DNA of 64,000 nucleotides from Siphonodentalium dalli (lineage: Eukaryota; Mollusca; Scaphopoda; Gadilida; Siphonodentaliidae). The stretch is taken from contig CP136064.1 in the NCBI GenBank assembly GCA_032622095.1, forward strand, positions 43,790,989-43,854,988, in the 5' to 3' direction. Positions 58,902-64,000 of this stretch are shown here, piece after piece; the first letter of the stretch is position 1; every line of letters begins with the position of its first letter. A model generated the notes under the pieces. That model made no database searches. It saw only the letters and a list, made by a program, of their open reading frames with translations, and was not told the DNA's origin. A program made the translations under genes and the position numbers.

Positions 58902-59264
58902 TTACAAAATATTTTTAACAACTGCACCTAATGTTTTGCTAATCAATGGAGCAAGAAATAATAATGGTAAAAAGCCACCTTTTTGATTCAAAATTTTCTT
59001 CTTTTGTTGCAAAGGTTTGTTCTTGTCTGCAAGATATCTGATATGTTTACGCTTCGAATGTAACTTGCGGTTCTGAGCTTCATTCAGTTTTACATTACCT
59101 TTTAAAAGATTTTGACAACATTCTGAAATGCAATCCATCACTTGTTTCGGAGCATCGTTGATCATTTTCTTTTTATATGCAGATGGAACTTTACTCATTG
59201 CAACAATCAACTCACCATATTTTTTTATCAGCGGTGCTTTCCGGCTCTTAGTTTTTGAAGGCAT
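58902..59264 (-). CDS. Polinton small protein with C-terminal hydrophobic segment
   Basis: 120 residues from the first ATG; the two preceding in-frame codons include a GTG only. The N-terminal 90 residues are basic and helical. Then comes K-K-I-L-N-Q-K-G-G-F-L followed by a hydrophobic stretch (P-L-L-F-L-A-P-L-I-S). The 'LxQxGGFL + hydrophobic tail' pattern matches small adintovirus proteins proposed to be membrane-active (adenovirus pVI-like). The neighbouring gene at 59321 holds a similar Gly-Gly-x-Gly-Phe-Leu patch. Function inferred from pattern only. Confidence 0.65.
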   Translation of the reverse strand: MPSKTKSRKAPLIKKYGELIVAMSKVPSAYKKKMINDAPKQVMDCISECCQNLLKGNVKLNEAQNRKLHSKRKHIRYLADKNKPLQQKKKILNQKGGFLPLLFLAPLISKTLGAVVKNIL

Positions 59265-59320
59265 CTTCACAGTCTAAGTAGTTGTCTCAAAATGAGCAGA
59301 AAAATTATATGTTTCATCTT

Positions 59321-59908
59321 TTATCTTTTCGGATTGAACCATTCTAAAGCTTCGAATGCAGATTTCGATGCATCAGACAACGGCATAAATTTTGAAAATT
59401 CAAGATCAATAACTGGTTTTTTTTGTAACGGTTGATGTTGAGGGTTCTGATGAGAAGGTATAGGTGTAAATTTAGAATGTTGATTTTGTTGAGTTTGCAT
59501 CGGTGTAAACTTTGAATGATTTAGAGAAAGCTTTGTTTTACGTTTAGATTCTTTTTGATTACCTCTTTGTTGTGTTTGCTTCCGAGTAATCTTTGAACGT
59601 TTTGGAGAAACCTTTGATTTACTTTTAGATTGTCTACCAGTTTGTTCAAATGAATTTTTCAAAAGACTTCTAATTAAAACTCCTCCAAGAAACCCACTAC
59701 CACCTCGTTGTAAAATTAATTTGCGTTTTGTTTCCATATCAGTTGATCGATCAGAGATTTTTTTAAGAACATTTTTATTTCTCTGAAAAAACTTTTTTGT
59801 CTGTGATGGTAATTTCCAATCATTTTCAAGAAATAATTCAGCTGCAAAAGTGAAGAAATTTATAATTTGTGACAGTTCATCACGACTAAACATCTCGGTG
59901 GACGACAT
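59321..59908 (-). CDS. Polinton basic protein with GG-hydrophobic patch
   Basis: From the ATG at 59906-59908 (M-S-S-T-E-M-F-S-R-D-E-L) it has 195 residues. The first 60 are helical. Then L-I-L-Q-R-G-G-S-G-F-L-G-G-V-L-I-R-S-L-L forms an amphipathic or membrane-active patch at about residues 66-85. The rest is a Lys/Ser/Gln-rich low-complexity tail with several H-S-K-F-T-P repeats, and it ends E-A-L-E-W-F-N-P. The open frame reaches 59977, overlapping the ATPase, but its only upstream start there is less likely. It is probably a virion core or membrane-penetration protein by analogy; not proven. Confidence 0.65.
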   Translation of the reverse strand: MSSTEMFSRDELSQIINFFTFAAELFLENDWKLPSQTKKFFQRNKNVLKKISDRSTDMETKRKLILQRGGSGFLGGVLIRSLLKNSFEQTGRQSKSKSKVSPKRSKITRKQTQQRGNQKESKRKTKLSLNHSKFTPMQTQQNQHSKFTPIPSHQNPQHQPLQKKPVIDLEFSKFMPLSDASKSAFEALEWFNPKR

Positions 59909-59942
59909 GGTTCTAAAATGAAAAAAATAACAACAACTGAAT

Positions 59943-60593
59943 TTATACTTTTGAATATATGACAGGACCTCGGTCATTAGCTGTCAACCATTTATGGAAA
60001 ATATCAGTTCTAATTCGCAAATAATTTTCTGTTCTAGGATGAAAATCTACTAAAATATATCCATGATTTATTGAAGTTGCATCTTCGTATGCTTGTTTCA
60101 AATGATTGGTTTGCATTTGATGAGCCAAAACTTTTATTTGATTTTTATCTCGAACGCTTTGAAATAAAACCATGTAGTGTGCATTCAAACTTATAGTTCT
60201 GCTACTTTTTGATTTTTGGAACATGTTTTGAGTAATGTAAATTATTGAAGCATTTCGATGATGACCTTTTCTAGTAAACCAAAGCATTATTTTGTCTTCA
60301 TCTTGTTCCCCCATCATGTCATCGAAAACAACAAGATGAGGAAATGATTTATCTGATACAATTTCCTCATCATCGTCTGGAATACCATCGATAAACTTAA
60401 CGTTATCAATTTCTTTTATACGATTGTATGTGTCTTGCCATTCTTTGTAACACCAAACTATTTTCTTTGGTGGTGTTTGGAATAAATCGTGTTTAAATTC
60501 AATAACTTTTTTAACAAATTCTGTTTTACCTGATCCACTAGGTCCGCTGATAAAGAAATTACACGGATGTTGGAAAAGTAAAGATTCTTCCAT
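59943..60593 (-). CDS. ATP: Polinton genome-packaging ATPase (FtsK/HerA, A32-like)
   Basis: 216 residues of the A32-like packaging ATPase family, which drives DNA into preformed capsids. Walker A is G-P-S-G-S-G-K-T at residues 17-24. Walker B is H-L-V-V-F-D-D-M-M at 86-94, with the acidic pair. A sensor-like Y-I-T-Q-N-M-F and the following S-R-T-I-S-L-N-A-H-Y are present. Length is normal for the family. It starts 33 bases beyond the stop of the unknown gene upstream. The frame is intact with all nucleotide-binding motifs. Confidence 0.92.
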   Translation of the reverse strand: MEESLLFQHPCNFFISGPSGSGKTEFVKKVIEFKHDLFQTPPKKIVWCYKEWQDTYNRIKEIDNVKFIDGIPDDDEEIVSDKSFPHLVVFDDMMGEQDEDKIMLWFTRKGHHRNASIIYITQNMFQKSKSSRTISLNAHYMVLFQSVRDKNQIKVLAHQMQTNHLKQAYEDATSINHGYILVDFHPRTENYLRIRTDIFHKWLTANDRGPVIYSKV

Positions 60594-60626
60594 GTTGTCA
60601 CTTTGATGTCTAATCAGAGAGTGAAC

Positions 60627-61277
60627 TTAACGACGTGTGAATTTAGTTCTTAAAGAGAAATCTCCAAAGCTGTAAATATTTCCATACATTTCAATAATCC
60701 AATCATCATAGTCTTCTATTCTTCTGTGCTTTGTTCTGTAAATAAAAAAATCATCCCCCAAAATGTTTTTAATTTTTGCATATGTTGACATTTTTTTTGT
60801 TAACAAATACCCATAGATCCTAGGAACTGATTCAAAAGTTCCCCCATCAAGAGGTAAATGATCTTCATACTTTGTATAATGAATATAGTCATGTTCATCA
60901 AAAGTTCCTAAATCTAAATCTAAATGGTGTTGATCAGCACCAAATGTCCAAAAATCAGATATTTTTTCAATGAGAAAAAATGTTTTGAATTTAATAAATG
61001 ATTCAATATATTTTTGAGAGAAATGAGAAGATATACTTGACTCAAGATAGGCCAATCTCTGTAAACATTCGCCGACATCACAGCATCGTAGTATTGCTTT
61101 CTTTTCTCTTTCAAACCAGACTTCTTGTAATTCCTTCTTTATCTCTGGAATAAGCGTTGACTGTGCCACCAAATATCCATAAATCTTCTCAGCAATTTCT
61201 GGAGGTACTACTCCTGCCAACATCTTGACATGAAATGACTCAACATCTCCATCCGTATGGATATGTATGAATACCAT
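60627..61277 (-). CDS. Polinton protein of unknown function (216 aa)
   Basis: The ATG at 61275-61277 gives M-V-F-I-H-I-H-T-D-G-D. The frame is open to 61331 but without an upstream ATG. Residues 20-60 have a V-V-P-P-E-I-A-E-K-I-Y-G-Y-L helix; the middle is rich in aromatic and acidic residues (F-G-A-D-Q-H-H-L-D-L-D-L-G-T-F). No motif I know. It overlaps the 3' end of PolB by 38 bases and precedes the ATPase by 33. Position in a conserved cassette suggests a real viral gene rather than a spurious frame. Confidence 0.6.
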   Translation of the reverse strand: MVFIHIHTDGDVESFHVKMLAGVVPPEIAEKIYGYLVAQSTLIPEIKKELQEVWFEREKKAILRCCDVGECLQRLAYLESSISSHFSQKYIESFIKFKTFFLIEKISDFWTFGADQHHLDLDLGTFDEHDYIHYTKYEDHLPLDGGTFESVPRIYGYLLTKKMSTYAKIKNILGDDFFIYRTKHRRIEDYDDWIIEMYGNIYSFGDFSLRTKFTRR

Positions 61278-62205
61278 TGACGAGTTTTCGTTTTGTGTAC
61301 ACCGATCTGAAAGTTTTGGTTTGACACTCACTAATCAGTTGATGGTGCTTTTGTCTTTTAATTCTGGAAGGATACTCAACAACAGTTTTGAAATTTTCAC
61401 GATCATTAACACATTGTACAATTGTTTCAAAATTAACTTTTTGACTTGTGCTGTAATCAAGAGTGATACCTTTTACCTTACATTTGGTGTATCTTACCCC
61501 ATCTTTGATGTATTCATATCCGTAGTTCTTTGGCCCAAGTCCAACAAATTTGACAATCTTTGCATCTGGATGTTCGTCGCTCCATTTCCCCAATCTTCCT
61601 TCGATAGTTTTGATGTTCTTCTTTGATGGATCACTGACATACATACAGCTGTCTGTATCAAAATACAGCACTCTATCTCCAAGTTTTTCTAAAACTTTAT
61701 ACAATTGTAATCTTGCATACGCTGTAACAAAAGAAGCAACAACAACATTTGCTGAATGATGAGGTTCAATATTATCTAAGATATCAACATAATTTACCAG
61801 AATGAATTTGTCACCATCAAGAAGTGTAACATTTTGAACAATTATATTGTTACTAGTAAGCAATTCAAAATAACGTGATGGTTTATCCACATACTCTGTT
61901 TTTGACATAAGATTTCTTTGTGCATTCTTACCCCATATACAATTAATCATAATTTTAGATATTTGACGTTTTCCTGGATTCTTCTCGATGTTCTCCAAAT
62001 TTATACCCTCAGCTGCATAATAATCCTGTACAAACTTTTGTTTCTGTTCTTCTGTCTCAACACCAAATGGATAACCACTACATTCCTGTTTGATCTTTAG
62101 ATGTTTATCGATATAGGATTTGTATATTTCATCTGTCCAATCTGTCCAATGCCAAATTTGGTACACATCAAGTATTTTGTAGCCAACATCCATTGCTTTG
62201 AATAA
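61240..62205 (-). CDS. POLB: Polinton DNA polymerase B, C-terminal part after in-frame TAA
   Basis: Continuation of the polymerase in the same frame after the stop at 62206-62208. Counting from the first internal Met, it has polymerase motif B as K-x3-N-x2-W-G at residues 80-88 (the W variant is common in Polintons) and motif C as Y-F-D-T-D-S at 177-182. It ends at a stop at 61240-61242. An ATG (62191-62193) lies just after the stop, but a product starting there would lack exonuclease and motif A and would not be a working polymerase. Confidence 0.85.
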   Translation of the reverse strand, partial: LFKAMDVGYKILDVYQIWHWTDWTDEIYKSYIDKHLKIKQECSGYPFGVETEEQKQKFVQDYYAAEGINLENIEKNPGKRQISKIMINCIWGKNAQRNLMSKTEYVDKPSRYFELLTSNNIIVQNVTLLDGDKFILVNYVDILDNIEPHHSANVVVASFVTAYARLQLYKVLEKLGDRVLYFDTDSCMYVSDPSKKNIKTIEGRLGKWSDEHPDAKIVKFVGLGPKNYGYEYIKDGVRYTKCKVKGITLDYSTSQKVNFETIVQCVNDRENFKTVVEYPSRIKRQKHHQLISECQTKTFRSVYTKRKLVNGIHTYPYGWRC

Positions 62206-64000
62206 TTATGGCGTGGTCCACACTCCGGTTATAGCTCGATCTTCTTCTGAATGGTTACATGTCTCGTCCTCATTGATGGCACAAGTGTTACACAAAGTAA
62301 AAACCATTTTCTTGTTACAATGAATCGGTAGAACTGGAATATACAATTTCGATGGTGGTAAAATTGTACATTTAATAAGTCCCGCATAGTCTCTAATGTG
62401 TTCTTGATCGATCTGCTCTTGGCTCAAAATTTCTGGATGTCCAACAGGGTAGAATTTATATTTGTTGCAATATGGATACAACGAACACACATCGATAAAC
62501 TTGATTTCTTTTGTGGAATCTTGATCAATTTCCTCGTACAATTTGATGGCATTTGTACGTCCACCAAACAACGCTTCTCTTGGCAAAATAGGGTCTCGAT
62601 GTTTGTAGAAAGATTCCATTTGTTGTTTGAATTTCACATCCGATTTCATTCTTTCGTCGATCTGATGCTCCCAAATTGATTCAACTCTGTAACCAAGACT
62701 TTCCAGTTCATCTTTCTTCTGTTGAGTTCTTGTATATAATTCTTCCATGGTGAGCATCGTATAAGGATTCTTGTAATGTCTGGTGTTGTAACATTTTGGA
62801 CATCCATGAAACAGACATCCATTCATCTCAAAAACTGTTCTTGTGGCTTCCTCATATCCATCGACGTAGTGTCCACCAATCTTGATTTCTCCTCCATTCA
62901 AAGCATGTTTGATTGTTATCAAACGTGACAATGATAGGTGTTGAAGCCAACGTATCGCTTTCATGGAATAGTTTTTAGCACATGGATATCCACCATCTGG
63001 AATGATTCCAATTATTTTTTCTGGCATTGAATTCTTCCTCCATGCCAAATTGCAAACTTGTGCCAATGTTATTGACTCAATGAACGGGTCAATCTGTTCT
63101 GTTTCCAATATGTATTTCCTGAATTTTCCACATCCACGGCGAAGAATATCCACGTCTGATTTGCAGTACTTCTCTATCTCTTCTTGGAAGTTGAATATCG
63201 CATAATTTTCTATTTTCTCATTGTACCATTCAAAGAATTTCTCTCGATTTTCCACGCTCATCATATCTGGTTTGTAGTAATCACAAGCCAAGTAAGGTCC
63301 AATGTAATTTTGAAACTTTGGTGAATTCGCCCAATGTGGAAAGTGTCCTTTTGCCATCTCATTCAGCTGAAAAGTTTGTGGAAATTTTGAAAGCGGCATC
63401 ATCAGAAAACTCAGAGAATCAATAACTTTCACGCTGTTGCATTTTAAACTGAGAATTTTGTTTCCATTCATGATCAGTTCTGGTTTATGAATTCCACTTT
63501 GTATGAGTGCTTGAAGTAGAAACTGTGCATCGTATCCCTGAGCATTATGTGCTATTGCAACACATCCTTTGTGATCTTGATGGAATAACCAGTTTGTGAA
63601 GTCTGTTAAAACGTTGTCACCCTTGAATACAAATTCTCTGGAATCCGGTTCGCATGTTTCACATTTTTCTTCGATTGGTTTGCACATGCAATCTCCACAA
63701 GCGGTATGTGCAACACAGAAGTTTGGAATATGAACACCTGTGTCTTGTCTGCATTCAAAGTCAAAGAATACATATGGAATCTTTGCAGGTTTCTTTTCCG
63801 GTGATTCATATTTTGGAATGTAGCACCTGTGATCTGCTTCAACGATTTCTTTGCAATGTTTGCATTTCTTCAACCCCGCACATATATGTCTGTTTGATTT
63901 ATTGATGAGAAATTCTTCATCACAAATGTTGCATAGTTGAACCAAATCACATATTTTTCTTTTCTGTTTTCCTTCCGTCTTCAAATGGTTGTCGAAACAA
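62206..64000 (-). CDS. POLB: Polinton protein-primed DNA polymerase B, N-terminal part (interrupted; runs off window)
   Basis: Family B DNA polymerase of the protein-primed type that replicates linear element DNA. The frame is open to the window edge, so the true start lies outside. Counting from codon 63982-63984: Cys/His clusters at residues 18-54 (C-N-I-C, C-K-H-C), then Exo I F-D-F-E at 74-77, Exo II N147/D152 (H-N-A-Q-G-Y-D) and Exo III Y-C-K-S-D-V-D at 273-279. Polymerase motif A is D-V-C-S-L-Y-P at 498-504. The frame is stopped by a TAA at 62206-62208, between motif A and motif B, then resumes. All motifs seen are intact, so the stop is the only visible lesion. Confidence 0.9.
   Translation of the reverse strand, partial: CFDNHLKTEGKQKRKICDLVQLCNICDEEFLINKSNRHICAGLKKCKHCKEIVEADHRCYIPKYESPEKKPAKIPYVFFDFECRQDTGVHIPNFCVAHTACGDCMCKPIEEKCETCEPDSREFVFKGDNVLTDFTNWLFHQDHKGCVAIAHNAQGYDAQFLLQALIQSGIHKPELIMNGNKILSLKCNSVKVIDSLSFLMMPLSKFPQTFQLNEMAKGHFPHWANSPKFQNYIGPYLACDYYKPDMMSVENREKFFEWYNEKIENYAIFNFQEEIEKYCKSDVDILRRGCGKFRKYILETEQIDPFIESITLAQVCNLAWRKNSMPEKIIGIIPDGGYPCAKNYSMKAIRWLQHLSLSRLITIKHALNGGEIKIGGHYVDGYEEATRTVFEMNGCLFHGCPKCYNTRHYKNPYTMLTMEELYTRTQQKKDELESLGYRVESIWEHQIDERMKSDVKFKQQMESFYKHRDPILPREALFGGRTNAIKLYEEIDQDSTKEIKFIDVCSLYPYCNKYKFYPVGHPEILSQEQIDQEHIRDYAGLIKCTILPPSKLYIPVLPIHCNKKMVFTLCNTCAINEDETCNHSEEDRAITGVWTTP

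Larger units (their letters stand above)
52699..64000 (-). mobile_element. Maverick/Polinton (adintovirus-like) element, right end outside the window
   Basis: Thirteen genes on one strand include the diagnostic set: protein-primed PolB, retroviral-type integrase with chromodomain, A32-like ATPase, adenain-like protease, double-jelly-roll major capsid protein and penton-like protein. Only Polintons and adintoviruses combine these. Genes abut within 0-60 bases or overlap. The left edge is taken as the AG dinucleotide at 52699-52700, since Polintons usually begin AG, at the outside of the inverted minisatellite; this is inference. The right end and the other terminal repeat are not in the window, so target duplication and TIR identity cannot be checked. 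Usual elements are 15-20 kb, so several kb may be missing. Confidence 0.9.

Noticed and set aside
62206-62208. Non-standard genetic code (TAA as sense) to explain both interruptions
   Set aside because: Other genes in the same element end at TAA, TAG or TGA in the expected places with neighbours starting directly after them, so a reassigned TAA is unlikely.

Overview
The window is intron-era eukaryotic DNA, most likely from a marine invertebrate genome. It is AT-rich and non-coding over most of its length. It is full of microsatellites, minisatellites, inverted repeats and decayed transposons, and it carries an integrated Maverick/Polinton element. A mollusc or another lophotrochozoan fits the repeat types, but that is inference; nothing here identifies the species. 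I found no complete host gene. Two short stretches (near 46.4 kb and 33.2 kb) are weak candidates for host or transposon exons.

Layout. 1-5.3 kb: CR1/L2-like LINE 3' fragments, diverged tandem repeats and microsatellites. 5.3-14.4 kb: several copies of a Helitron-like non-autonomous family (A|TC...CTRR|T ends, a hairpin just before the 3' end, a (GTCT)n stretch and a minisatellite core). One of these is nested in a palindrome-rich element with TACACTCTTAGAA-type ends. A foldback element and a 631-bp MITE with long terminal inverted repeats also lie here. 18.8-21.4 kb: a 2.5-kb element with inverted arms of about 350 bp. 21.5-25.8 kb: a very large, old, interrupted palindrome centred near 23.7 kb. 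26.6-27.6 kb: a 36-bp minisatellite and a four-part hairpin. 28.6-30.75 kb: three precise head-to-tail copies of the Helitron-like element. 31-39 kb: foldbacks, tandem repeats and two more Helitron-like copies. 39.5-44.6 kb: LINE fragments, a pair of 253-bp direct repeats and a minisatellite array of about 140-bp units. 47-49.3 kb: two arrays of short palindromic motifs. 50.7-51.9 kb: a 5'-truncated LINE that still encodes an open reverse transcriptase C-terminal half.

52.7-64 kb (running off the right edge): the Polinton, an endogenous dsDNA virus-like transposon with all genes on the minus strand. In transcription order it carries protein-primed DNA polymerase B, an unknown protein, an A32-like packaging ATPase, two small basic/hydrophobic proteins, an unknown 235-aa protein, a chromodomain integrase, a two-TM protein, the penton-like minor capsid protein, a small basic core-like protein, the double-jelly-roll major capsid protein, a Cys-rich small protein and an adenain-like cysteine protease. 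Together these would cover replication (PolB), integration (INT), capsid building (MCP, penton), genome packaging (ATPase) and maturation (protease). Genes abut or overlap by a few bases. The two longest genes, PolB and MCP, are each interrupted by one in-frame TAA; every other reading frame is open. At its left end lies a 220-bp near-perfect palindrome made of inverted 30-bp repeats, which may be the element's terminus.
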